The translations under genes and the position numbers were made by a program. From assembly GCF_042660705.1 (NCBI RefSeq), contig NZ_JBHSUQ010000001.1: 64,000 bases of DNA; one strand, 5' to 3'. Under the pieces are notes generated by a model, which saw only the letters and a list, made by a program, of their open reading frames with translations, had not been told where the DNA came from and did not search any database. The stretch is from Undibacterium_A arcticum (GTDB taxonomy: Bacteria; Pseudomonadota; Gammaproteobacteria; Burkholderiales; Burkholderiaceae_D). This document shows positions 56,844-64,000 of the stretch, piece after piece; the stretch's first letter is position 1; every line of letters begins with the position of its first letter.

Positions 56844-56916
56844 GTAGGGTGCGCCGTGCGCACCGATGAGGCCGTCATCATCGTCGACGATGCATGGTGC
56901 GCACGGCGCACCCTAC
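56844..56916. repeat. Perfect 21-bp inverted repeat between receptor and hydroxylase genes
   Basis: Arms of 21 bp at 56844-56864 and 56896-56916 (GTAGGGTGCGCCG...CGGCGCACCCTAC), perfectly complementary, with a 31-bp loop that has its own palindrome CATCGTCGACGATG. It lies between the receptor stop (56927) and the hydroxylase start (56798). It could lower expression of the downstream genes by attenuation or mRNA processing, or be a REP-type element. Confidence 0.85.
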
Positions 56917-56926
56917 AACTAATTGG

Positions 56927-59128
56927 TCAGAACCGATACGCGACCGACACGATCGCGGTCCGCCCTTTGACCGGTGTCGCGCGCCCGGCCGAGGCGGTCT
57001 CGAAATATTGCCGGTCCGTCAGGTTCTGCAGATTGAGCCGGATGTCGTAGCTTTTCTGTTTGTAGGCCAAGGTGGCGTCGATCCGCGTATAGCCGTCGAT
57101 CTGCGCGCTCTCGAAGTTGTTGACGGTGCGATCGGCGCTGTACACCAGTCCGCCGCCGGCTTCCCAGTGGTCCAGGAAGCTGTAGGTGCTCCAGAGCGAC
57201 GCACTGTGGCGCGGCGTATTCGCCAGGGTCTTGCCTTGCGCATACAGATAGGGGCTGGCGGCGGTGCCGGCGCCGGTCCGGTCCTGCGATGCGATTATCT
57301 TGCCGTCGAGCAGGGTATAGCCGGCCATCAATTGCCAGGCCGGCGTGATGCGGCCGACCACGCCCAGTTCCAGCCCGCGCACCCGGATGTCGCCATCGAG
57401 GCTGACGATGGCAGTCAGCGGGTCGGTGGTGCGGGCATTGCTTTTTTCGACATCGAACAGGGCCGAGTTGAAAGACAGGTTGCCGTCCAGGAAATCGAGC
57501 TTGGCACCGATTTCGACCGAGCGGTTCTTCTCCGGTTTCAAACCGGCGGTCGTGGTCGACAGCGTGATCGCTTCGCTCGACGGATTGAACGAGGTGCCGT
57601 AGGACAGGTAGTAGGACTGGGTCTCGCTCGGCTGCCAGATCACGCCGGCGCGGATGCTCAGCATGCGGTCGGTGCGGCCGAGCTGCGTGTTCACGTTGCC
57701 GGCATAAGTCAGTGCGTGATAATCGGCTTTGATGCGGTCCCAGCGCACGCCGCCGACCAGTTTCCATTGCTGGTTCAAGTCGATCTGGTCGTTCAGGTAG
57801 AGCGCGAAAGTATCGCCCGTGGTGTCGGTGGCGGTGCTCGCGCTGCGCACTGCCGTGGCCGGTTTCGGGCCAACCACAGGATGGCCCAGATTGACGCTGC
57901 CGAGTCCGCTCCAGGCGTAATTGTCGGCATGGTCGGTATCGCGCCCCAATTCAAAGCCGGTGATGACGGTGTTCAGCATGCCACCCAGTTGCGACTTGAT
58001 CACCAGATCGGTCTGGTTGAACAGCGACTTGTCGTTGATCACGCGGTCCCGGGTGTCGAACGGCGACGCGATCAGGTCGAGCGGCGTGGCCTGGGTCGGC
58101 GTGCCGCCGACCATGGTTGCGGCTTTCAATGGCGTCGGCGAGGCCTGGGTCCGGCTCTGCGCGTATTGGGTGCGGTTGGTCAGCGTCACGTCCGCGCTGA
58201 ACTTGTGGCGAATGCTGGCGTTGAAAATATTGGCGTCCTGCCGGTACTGGTCGTCGGTGAAGCCATAGAAGCGATTGCGCGGCGCGTTGATCGGTTTGCT
58301 GACCGTGCCGGGCCCGCTATTGAGCAAGGGGAACCCATAATCGGGCAGGTCGTCGTTGCGCAAGATCAGCGCCGACAGGGTGACCTCGGTCGGGCTGCCG
58401 ATGCCGAAGCGCAAGGACGGCGCAATGCCAACATGCTGCAACCGCGTGACGTCGCGGGTCGACTTGGCGTCGGCAGCCAGTGCCTCGATGCTGAACGCCG
58501 ACGTCTCGGACAGCGGGTGATTCACATCCACGGTGGCGCGATAGTAGCTGTCGGTGCCGACGCTGGCGGTCGCTTCGGCGCTGGCCTTCAGGTTCGGCTT
58601 CTTGCTGACCTGGTTGATCACGCCACCGGTCGAGCCGCGCCCGAACAACATCGACGACGGCCCCTTCAGCACCTCAACCGCCTCCAGGAAGAAGGTGTCG
58701 CGCGTGTATTGCCCGCGGTCGCGGAAGCCATCGATGAACATGTCAGTGCGCGCCGAAAAGCCGCGCAGATTGATATTGTCGCCGATCTGGCCGCCTTCGC
58801 CGGCCGAAATCGTAATGCCCGGCACGTTGCGCAGCGCCTCGACCATCGAGGTGGCGGCCTGCGATTCCAGCACGGCCCGGTTGATCACGGTGAGCGATTG
58901 CGGGATGTCGCGCAGCAGGGTCTCTTGCTTGCCGCCGATGCCGCTTTTCATTGCGGCAAAGCCATCTTTTTTCGCGCTATCATGCACCGTTATTTCAGAC
59001 AGCACGGCGTCGGCGGGCTGAGTGTCGGACAGCGCGGGCAGGGAATTGGGCGTGCCTTGCGCCAATGCCAGAGGTGCGGAAAATGCAGCGAGCAGCGCAG
59101 CTGCCACCGGGGTGAGACGACGGTTCAT
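56927..59128 (-). CDS. TonB-dependent siderophore receptor (catecholate type)
   Basis: A 733-residue outer-membrane receptor. Signal peptide (about 1-23, ending LALA), a TonB-box-like DAVLSEITVHDS, a plug domain (about 75-190) with IPQSLTVINRAVLESQ and LRGFSARTDMFIDGFRDRG, then a 22-strand barrel ending VSVAYRF. The catecholate-receptor features and the PiuC-like partner suggest import of ferric-catecholates, as for Fiu. Regulation is probably by Fur: a Fur-box-like sequence lies about 185 bp upstream (59312-59330). Intact. Confidence 0.94.
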   Translation of the reverse strand: MNRRLTPVAAALLAAFSAPLALAQGTPNSLPALSDTQPADAVLSEITVHDSAKKDGFAAMKSGIGGKQETLLRDIPQSLTVINRAVLESQAATSMVEALRNVPGITISAGEGGQIGDNINLRGFSARTDMFIDGFRDRGQYTRDTFFLEAVEVLKGPSSMLFGRGSTGGVINQVSKKPNLKASAEATASVGTDSYYRATVDVNHPLSETSAFSIEALAADAKSTRDVTRLQHVGIAPSLRFGIGSPTEVTLSALILRNDDLPDYGFPLLNSGPGTVSKPINAPRNRFYGFTDDQYRQDANIFNASIRHKFSADVTLTNRTQYAQSRTQASPTPLKAATMVGGTPTQATPLDLIASPFDTRDRVINDKSLFNQTDLVIKSQLGGMLNTVITGFELGRDTDHADNYAWSGLGSVNLGHPVVGPKPATAVRSASTATDTTGDTFALYLNDQIDLNQQWKLVGGVRWDRIKADYHALTYAGNVNTQLGRTDRMLSIRAGVIWQPSETQSYYLSYGTSFNPSSEAITLSTTTAGLKPEKNRSVEIGAKLDFLDGNLSFNSALFDVEKSNARTTDPLTAIVSLDGDIRVRGLELGVVGRITPAWQLMAGYTLLDGKIIASQDRTGAGTAASPYLYAQGKTLANTPRHSASLWSTYSFLDHWEAGGGLVYSADRTVNNFESAQIDGYTRIDATLAYKQKSYDIRLNLQNLTDRQYFETASAGRATPVKGRTAIVSVAYRF

Positions 59129-59311
59129 CGATAAATCCTTGTGCGGTCAGGGTGGTCGCGTGCAGCGTGACGCTGCGCACTGAGGTGGCTGGCTGACCGG
59201 ATCGGATGTTCCGCTTGGCTGGCTGAAATAAAGAGAAAAGCAGAGAAAGCTTAGCGACAACGCGGTGATTTGCCCGCTGCTGCCGACCATGTTTACACAG
59301 GTGCAAATGTA

Positions 59312-59330
59312 AATGAGAATGATTGCTATT
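59312..59330. promoter_or_regulatory. Fur-box-like site
   Basis: AATGAGAATGATTGCTATT matches much of the 19-bp Fur consensus, with GAGAAT-GAT-T-type hexamers. It is upstream of the siderophore receptor and may also affect the divergent peptidase. Confidence 0.65.
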
Positions 59331-59401
59331 GTCAATTGAAAGATGGCTTGATGGCCGACCGGCAGCGTGTGTCATGTTGCCGGTCGTGCATAGTTGCTTG
59401 T

Positions 59402-59463
59402 ATATACTCCATCAGCCACTGCCATTGTCCGCGCATAATTAAATTAAAATATTGAAATACTCC
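59402..59463 (+). repeat. Dispersed ATACTCC element, copy 8 (62 bp)
   Basis: ATACTCC at 59404-59410 and 59457-59463 (53 bp apart), with core CGCATAATTAAAT. It lies about 30 bp upstream of the M16 peptidase start. Confidence 0.6.
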
Positions 59464-59495
59464 CGTAGTTTTTGGATATTTGAAATTTGAAAACC

Positions 59496-62321
59496 ATGAC
59501 CGATCGGAACAACATGCTCCACAGCCGAAAACGCAGTTCCACTTCAATCCTGATCACCGGCTTGCTGGCCGCCGTATTCGCGCTGTCGGCCAACCTCGCC
59601 GCTGCGCTGGCGTTGCCGAAAGGCGTGACCCAGGGACCGTCGGTCGAGGGCATCACCGAATACCGGCTGGCCAATGGACTCAAGGTCCTGCTGCTGCCGG
59701 ACGCCTCGAAGCCGACCGTGACCGTCAACGTCACCTACCTGGTCGGCTCGCGTTTCGAAAATTATGGCGAAACCGGGATGGCGCATCTGCTCGAGCATCT
59801 GATGTTCAAGGGCGCGCCGAAATACACCAGCATCCCGCAGGAATTTGCCAAGCGCGGCATGACGTTCAACGGCACCACCTCGCTCGATCGCACCAACTAC
59901 TACGAATTCTTCCAGGCCGGCGACGACAACCTGAAATGGGCGATCGAGATGGAGGCCGGGCGCATGGTGCATTCCTTCATCGCGAAGAAGGATCTCGATT
60001 CCGAAATGACGGTGGTGCGCAACGAGTACGAGAAGGGTGAAAACTCGCCCTTCAGCGTGATGCAGAAACGGATGCAAAGCGTGGCCTTCGACTGGCACAG
60101 CTATGGCAAGCCGACCATCGGCAATCGCAGCGACATCGAGAACGTCAAGATCGAGAACCTGCAGGCGTTCTACCGGATGTACTACCAGCCCGACAACGCA
60201 GTGCTGCTGGTCGCCGGCAAGTTCGATCCGGTGCTGACCCTGCAATGGATCGAACGCGCGTTCGGCCCGATCGCCAAGCCCAAGCGCCGACTGCCGCCGC
60301 TGTGGACGGTCGAGCCGACCCAGGACGGCGAGCGCGGTTTCACGGTGCGCCGCAAGGGCGACCTGCAGATCATCGAGGTCGCGTACAAGGTGCCGAGCGG
60401 GCTGCATCCGGACTCCGATGCGCTGTCGTTTGCCGCCGACATCCTGACCGACACCCCGAACGGCCGGCTGCACAAGCAACTGGTCGAGAGCGGCAAGGCG
60501 GTCCAGGTGTTCAGTCAGTCGATCGGTGCCTTTGCGCCGGGCCTGCAGGTGATCGGCGCCGTCGTCAAGAGCGGCGAGCCGATCGAGCCGGTGCGCGACG
60601 CACTGATTGCCGCGATCGAGGATTTCAAGAATACGCCGCCGACCAAGGAAGAGATCGAGCGGGTACGGCGCGATTATGCGAACCAGATCGAAAAGATGTT
60701 GAACGATCACCGCCAGGCCGGCGTCGCTCTGTCGGAGGCGATCGCGCTGGGCGACTGGCGCCTGCTATTCCTGAGCCGCGACCTGCAGCAAAAGGTCACG
60801 TCGGCGCAGGTGGCCGCGGCGGCCGGGCTTTATTTCAAGCGCGACAACCGCACCGTCGGCCTGTTTCAGCCGGAAGACCAGCCGCAGCGCGTGACGGTGC
60901 CGACCGCCCCTGGCGCCGCCGAATTGCTGAAGGATTATCAGCCGAAACAGCAGGTCGCCAGCAGCGAAGCGTTTGACCCGAGCCAGGCCAATATCGACGC
61001 CCGGACCCAACATGCCAAGATCGGCGGCCTGGAACTGGCGCTGCTGCCGAAGCAGAATCGTGGCGAAACGGTAGCGGTCGCGCTGCGCCTGCACTGGGGC
61101 GATGAGAAGAGCCTGTTCGGCAAGCAGACGGTGGCGAGCATCACCGACGACATGCTGATGCGCGGCAACAGTAAATTCAGCCGTGAACAGCTGGCCGACG
61201 AGTTCGCCAAGCTGAAGCTCAGCGGCAGTCCATACCGCTTTGAAACCACCCGCGCCAACCTGCCGGCCGCGCTGCGACTGGTGGCACAGGTGCTGCAGCA
61301 GCCGAGTTTTCCGCCGGCCGAGTTCGAGCAGTTGCGCAAGCAGACCCTGGTCGGCATCGAGTCGCAGCGCAATGAACCGGAGACGCAGGCATCGATGGCG
61401 ATCGGCGAGCATTTCAACCACTATCCGAAGGGCGACTGGCGCGCTTTTCAGTCGCTCGATGAATCGATCGCCGAGCTCGGCAAGCTGACGCTGGATGACG
61501 TCAAGGCCTTCCATAAAGACTTCTATGGTGCGTCGAAGGGCGAGCTGGCGATCGTCGGCGATTTCGATCCGGCCGAGATCAGCAAGATAGTCGAGCAGAG
61601 CTTCGGCAACTGGCGCAGTGCGGCGGGCTACACCCGCGTTCCGGAAAGCTATGCCGACATCGCGCCGATGCGCAAGAACATCAATACGCCGGACAAGGAA
61701 AATGGCGTCTATACCGCACGCGTGAACCTAGATCTGCGCGACGACGATGCCGATTACCCGGCCTTGCTGGTCGCCAATTACCTGATCGGCGGTGGCGCCG
61801 GCATGGATTCACGGCTGATGCAGCGCATCCGTCAGAAGGACGGGCTGTCGTATGGTGTCGGCTCGTCACTGCGGGCCGGCTCGATCGACCGCAACGGCAG
61901 TTTTGCGATCCAGGCGATCGCCGCGCCGCGGAATCTGGCCAAGGTCGATACGGCGGTGCAGGAAGAACTGGCGCGCCTGCTGAAGGATGGCTTCAGCGCC
62001 GAGGAACTGGCGCGCGCCAAATCGGGCATCCTGCAACAGCGCCTGCAGACCCGCGCGCAGGACGGCAGCCTGGCGAGCGCGTGGGTCAGCAACCTGTATC
62101 TGGACCGTACTTTTGCTTGGAGCAAGGCGCTGGAAGACAAGATCGCCGCGCTCAATGTCGAACGGGTCAATGCCGCGCTGCGCAAGGCGCTCGACCCGGC
62201 CAGAATGACGGTGGTGATCGCCGGCGACGAGGCCAAGATGAAAGCGGCGGCCATGCCGGCGAACAAAATCCGAGTCATTACAGCGAACAAAATCCGAGTC
62301 ATTACAGCGAACAAAATCTGA
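59496..62321 (+). CDS. M16 family zinc peptidase (PqqL/insulinase-like), C-terminus made from a tandem repeat
   Basis: A two-module M16 metallopeptidase, about 941 residues. It has a signal peptide or anchor (about 20-40). The zinc site is HLLEH (97-101; His97, Glu100, His101) with a distal Glu in NEYEKGENSP. The second half is an inactive M16 module. It is likely periplasmic. The last 20 residues (ANKIRVIT repeated) are encoded by the first copies of a 24-bp tandem repeat, and the stop is a C-to-T change (CGA to TGA) in the third copy. The gene is divergent from the siderophore receptor and convergent with tonB. I chose ATG 59496; a TTG at 59487 is possible. Confidence 0.9.
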   Translation: MTDRNNMLHSRKRSSTSILITGLLAAVFALSANLAAALALPKGVTQGPSVEGITEYRLANGLKVLLLPDASKPTVTVNVTYLVGSRFENYGETGMAHLLEHLMFKGAPKYTSIPQEFAKRGMTFNGTTSLDRTNYYEFFQAGDDNLKWAIEMEAGRMVHSFIAKKDLDSEMTVVRNEYEKGENSPFSVMQKRMQSVAFDWHSYGKPTIGNRSDIENVKIENLQAFYRMYYQPDNAVLLVAGKFDPVLTLQWIERAFGPIAKPKRRLPPLWTVEPTQDGERGFTVRRKGDLQIIEVAYKVPSGLHPDSDALSFAADILTDTPNGRLHKQLVESGKAVQVFSQSIGAFAPGLQVIGAVVKSGEPIEPVRDALIAAIEDFKNTPPTKEEIERVRRDYANQIEKMLNDHRQAGVALSEAIALGDWRLLFLSRDLQQKVTSAQVAAAAGLYFKRDNRTVGLFQPEDQPQRVTVPTAPGAAELLKDYQPKQQVASSEAFDPSQANIDARTQHAKIGGLELALLPKQNRGETVAVALRLHWGDEKSLFGKQTVASITDDMLMRGNSKFSREQLADEFAKLKLSGSPYRFETTRANLPAALRLVAQVLQQPSFPPAEFEQLRKQTLVGIESQRNEPETQASMAIGEHFNHYPKGDWRAFQSLDESIAELGKLTLDDVKAFHKDFYGASKGELAIVGDFDPAEISKIVEQSFGNWRSAAGYTRVPESYADIAPMRKNINTPDKENGVYTARVNLDLRDDDADYPALLVANYLIGGGAGMDSRLMQRIRQKDGLSYGVGSSLRAGSIDRNGSFAIQAIAAPRNLAKVDTAVQEELARLLKDGFSAEELARAKSGILQQRLQTRAQDGSLASAWVSNLYLDRTFAWSKALEDKIAALNVERVNAALRKALDPARMTVVIAGDEAKMKAAAMPANKIRVITANKIRVITANKI

Positions 62322-62405
62322 GTCATTACAGCGAACAAAATCTGAGTCATTACAGCGAACAAAATCTGAGTCATTGCTGAAGTGAACAAAATCCGAGTCA
62401 TTCCA
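62259..62405 (+). repeat. 24-bp tandem repeat array, about six copies, ending in a REP-like element
   Basis: Units of GCGAACAAAATCCGAGTCAT plus TACA at 62259, 62283, 62307, 62331 and 62355, then a degenerate copy from 62384. Copies 1-2 have CCGAG, copies 3-5 CTGAG. The array runs directly into a CCAGCGAACGCTGG REP-like element (62397-62425). Its first 14 or so bases of the unit (GTCATTACAGCGAAC) match the REP start (GTCATTCCAGCGAAC). Confidence 0.85.
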
Positions 62406-62425
62406 GCGAACGCTGGAATCCAGTG
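62397..62425 (+). repeat. REP-like element CCAGCGAACGCTGG, third copy
   Basis: A 29-bp element GTCATTCCAGCGAACGCTGG plus AATCCAGTG, with a hairpin ATTCCAGCG/CGCTGGAAT. It matches the inverted pair at 49571-49694 and terminates the tandem array after the M16 peptidase. It lies between the convergent peptidase and tonB genes. Confidence 0.75.
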
Positions 62426-62522
62426 TCGTTCGTGGTGCACCGCTAGCGCTTGATATACGCAAAAAACACGCCGTTGTAAGACCAAGCGAAAGGCAAGATG
62501 CGTCTCGGCGCGGCGGGTTTTT

Positions 62523-63233
62523 TTAATTATCGAGCGTGAACTTGATCGGCACGATCGCATACACCGCGACCGGATTGCCATTGTCGCGATGGGGTTTGAA
62601 CAGCGCGCGCAGCACCGCCTGCCGGCCGGCTTCGTCCAGTCGCGCCGAACCCGACGACTGTTGCACCGTCGCCTGCTCAGGATGCCCTTGCGCATTGATC
62701 AGCACGCACAGCAGCACTTTCCCGGTTTCGCCATTGCGCCGTGACAGCGCCGGATATTCGGGTTTCGGCGCACGAATGTATTCGACGCCGGACGAGATCA
62801 TCCTCGGCGCCGCCGTTTCTGGCGCGATGACCGGCGCCGGCGACGGGTTTGCGGTTGCCAGCGTCAGGCTGGGCGCAGGGTCTGCGATCGATGGCGGATC
62901 CGATGGCGCCGCACGACTGGTGTCGGGTTCGGCCAGCTGAGGCCGGACGACAGGCAGGGGCGGCTTCGACTGCGGGCTGGTTTTCTGCAGCGCGACCGTC
63001 TCGACGGCCGGTTGCTGCGGCGCACTGGCCGGCAGGATGAAACTGACCATGACGGCTTGCGGCAGCGCGACTTGCACCGACTGCTTCAGCAGGCCATTGT
63101 GCACGGCGTAAAACAATCCGAGATGCAACACGATGATCAAGGCCAGCGGCCAGAACCGGCGCGGCTTGTGCCCGCTCAGCCATGGCGCAGCTGGTATCGG
63201 GGGAGTGCGCCCGACTAAGGGGGCAGCCGCCAT
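62523..63233 (-). CDS. tonB: TonB-like energy transducer
   Basis: A 236-residue TonB. It has an N-terminal membrane helix (RFWPLALIIVLHLGLFYAV, about 26-44), a long Pro/Ala-rich periplasmic spacer (about 70-155) and the C-terminal TonB domain (YIRAPKPEYPALSRRNGETGKVLLCVLINAQGHPEQ and GNPVAVYAIVPIKFTLDN). I start at MAAAPLVGR at 63233, one base after bfd ends, so the pair is coupled. ExbB/ExbD genes are not in this window. It would power the siderophore receptor. Confidence 0.9.
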   Translation of the reverse strand: MAAAPLVGRTPPIPAAPWLSGHKPRRFWPLALIIVLHLGLFYAVHNGLLKQSVQVALPQAVMVSFILPASAPQQPAVETVALQKTSPQSKPPLPVVRPQLAEPDTSRAAPSDPPSIADPAPSLTLATANPSPAPVIAPETAAPRMISSGVEYIRAPKPEYPALSRRNGETGKVLLCVLINAQGHPEQATVQQSSGSARLDEAGRQAVLRALFKPHRDNGNPVAVYAIVPIKFTLDN

Positions 63234-63234
63234 T

Positions 63235-63474
63235 TCAGGCGGCGAGCGGGGTGCGGCGGAAGCTAACTTCGCGCACGTCCTGCTGAGCGGCACGCTGTAC
63301 CGAGCGTTGCGCTTGGATATGGTCCTGCAACACCTGTTTGGCACAGTCGGCGCACTGGCCGCAACAAGTCGCGACACCCAGATCGTTGCTCAGCTCGGAC
63401 ATCGAACTGACGCCCAGATCGACCGCCTGCCGGATTTCGCGATCGGATACGTTGTTGCAAATACAGACAATCAT
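63235..63474 (-). CDS. bfd: Bacterioferritin-associated ferredoxin
   Basis: A small [2Fe-2S] protein that reduces bacterioferritin to release iron, 79 residues. The ligands Cys4, Cys6, Cys38 and Cys41 fit the CxC...CxxC pattern of the Bfd/NifU-like fold (VCICNNVS at the start, TCCGQC near 37-41). An AAGGTG ribosome-binding site precedes the ATG. A Fur-box-like sequence about 120 bp upstream suggests expression under iron limitation together with tonB. Confidence 0.92.
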   Translation of the reverse strand: MIVCICNNVSDREIRQAVDLGVSSMSELSNDLGVATCCGQCADCAKQVLQDHIQAQRSVQRAAQQDVREVSFRRTPLAA

Positions 63475-64000
63475 CGATGCACCTTGCTCAATGGTGTGAA
63501 CAGTTTGATTTGGCAGTTGTCGGCGACGCCGCTGTTACCGGCCCACTTTCTTGCCGCGATTCCCGCTGGTGCGATGCGTTGCCAGCAAGATTAATAGGAA
63601 TCGTTCTCATTAAGGTTTGTATTCTCCGGCATTTGCGGGACTTTTGCAAGCGTCTGCGAAATTCTTGTTTTGTGGGTGGTTTTCACGCCGCTGCCACTTG
63701 ATCGACGGTAATAAAATCCGTCGAATATCGGGGGCAACCGAGGCGGCATGCGCTCAGGAGCAAAGTTTGTCGGACTTGTCTTAACATTGGAATTCAGCGG
63801 AATCGCGACGCGGCTCAACTTTGGAGGGAGCCCATACATGCAGAGTTAGAGTGAATCGCCGCGAATCTTCGCACTCAATTTAGCTTTCCCGAGATTGTGG
63901 CAAAAGAAAAATCTTCCAAGTAAATATCGTAGTGGCCTTGCATACGACTAAAACTTTCCTTCCGTTTTTTGTCTTCAACTGTGACATTCACTATTTTATT
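63475..64000. other. Right edge: bfd upstream region, no gene recognised
   Basis: This 526-bp stretch has the bfd promoter region and a Fur-box-like sequence. Its last 300 bases are less GC-rich and contain no convincing gene. Frames on both strands at about 63590-63840 lack family character. A gene may begin beyond the edge. Confidence 0.4.
63593..63612. promoter_or_regulatory. Fur-box-like site upstream of bfd-tonB
   Basis: AATAGGAATCGTTCTCATTA resembles the Fur consensus (GAATCGTTCTCATT). It lies about 120 bp upstream of the bfd start, where Fur would repress the bfd-tonB pair under iron-replete conditions. Confidence 0.6.

Larger units (their letters stand above)
59129..59495. promoter_or_regulatory. 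Divergent receptor / M16 peptidase region
   Basis: This 367-bp region lies between the receptor (minus) and the M16 peptidase (plus) and carries the Fur-box-like site and a dispersed repeat (59402-59463). I do not see other features. Confidence 0.5.

Noticed and set aside
10861..59463. ATACTCC elements as simple promoters (TATACT as a -10 box)
   Set aside because: TATACT resembles a -10 box, but the second motif is not at -35 spacing, the elements occur in convergent and downstream positions, and orientation does not follow the neighbouring genes.
62259..62405. Tandem 24-bp repeats as a possible CRISPR array
   Set aside because: The units are directly adjacent with no spacers, and no cas genes are present.
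63590..63840. Possible small genes at the right edge
   Set aside because: Frames on both strands lack a ribosome-binding site, hydrophobic pattern or recognisable motif.

Overview
The window looks like a chromosome segment of a beta-proteobacterium, most likely Oxalobacteraceae (Herbaspirillum/Collimonas/Janthinobacterium type). This is inferred from high-GC coding, a type IV pilus pilT-pilU pair beside yggS-proC, the queA-tgt-yajC-secD-secF order, ubiA-oxyR-recG neighbourhood, the two-subunit (AruF/AruG) arginine succinyltransferase, and a DcaP-type porin. I see no rRNA, tRNA, CRISPR array, prophage or intact IS element.

Layout. 0.1-3.4 kb: ATZ/TRZ-type amidohydrolase, TauE/SafE exporter and a broken LacI regulator, a small catabolic locus. 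3.5-7.9 kb: glutathione peroxidase, pilU, pilT, and divergently yggS-proC. 8.0-10.7 kb: aldo/keto reductase, YrdB-like membrane protein, YqjD/YqjE/YqjK-type envelope operon. 10.9-18.9 kb: ubiA, oxyR and recG on the minus strand, split by a plus-strand HlyD lipoprotein/ABC ATPase/ABC-2 permease cassette. 19.3-25.0 kb: queA, tgt, yajC, secD, secF. 25.0-30.7 kb: deleted cytochrome b561, a two-gene polysaccharide locus (beta-barrel plus family 2 glycosyltransferase), cytochrome c', Lrp-type regulator, 2-oxoadipate dioxygenase-like gene. 30.9-49.5 kb: DMT exporter and then a large arginine-utilisation cluster: AraC-type regulator, astC, aruF, astA, astD, astB, an amino-acid ABC transporter, a DcaP porin, the giant NAD-dependent glutamate dehydrogenase, astE. 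The cluster would import arginine, convert it to glutamate and succinate, and deaminate glutamate to 2-oxoglutarate. 49.8-54.3 kb: YceI-YceI-cytochrome b561, purB, GST, and an unannotated 56-residue membrane protein. 54.6-63.5 kb: iron region with bacterioferritin, PepSY-type protein, PiuC-like hydroxylase, TonB-dependent siderophore receptor, M16 peptidase, tonB and bfd, with two Fur-box-like sites.

Two things run through the whole window. First, about a dozen conserved genes, including secD, secF and tgt, carry single-base indels, most of them at mononucleotide runs. This is better explained by sequencing or consensus error than by gene decay. Second, the intergenic DNA holds several repeat families: (i) a dispersed 61-76 bp element, eight copies, with ATACTCC-like ends in direct orientation mostly 53 bp apart and a CCGCAATGAAAT-like core; (ii) GC-rich palindromes around recG, one of which sits inside recG as an in-frame insertion between helicase motifs; (iii) CCAGCGAACGCTGG REP-like elements, one of which appears to have seeded a 24-bp tandem array that rewrites the C-terminus of the M16 peptidase. 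These repeats are the least explained part of the window.
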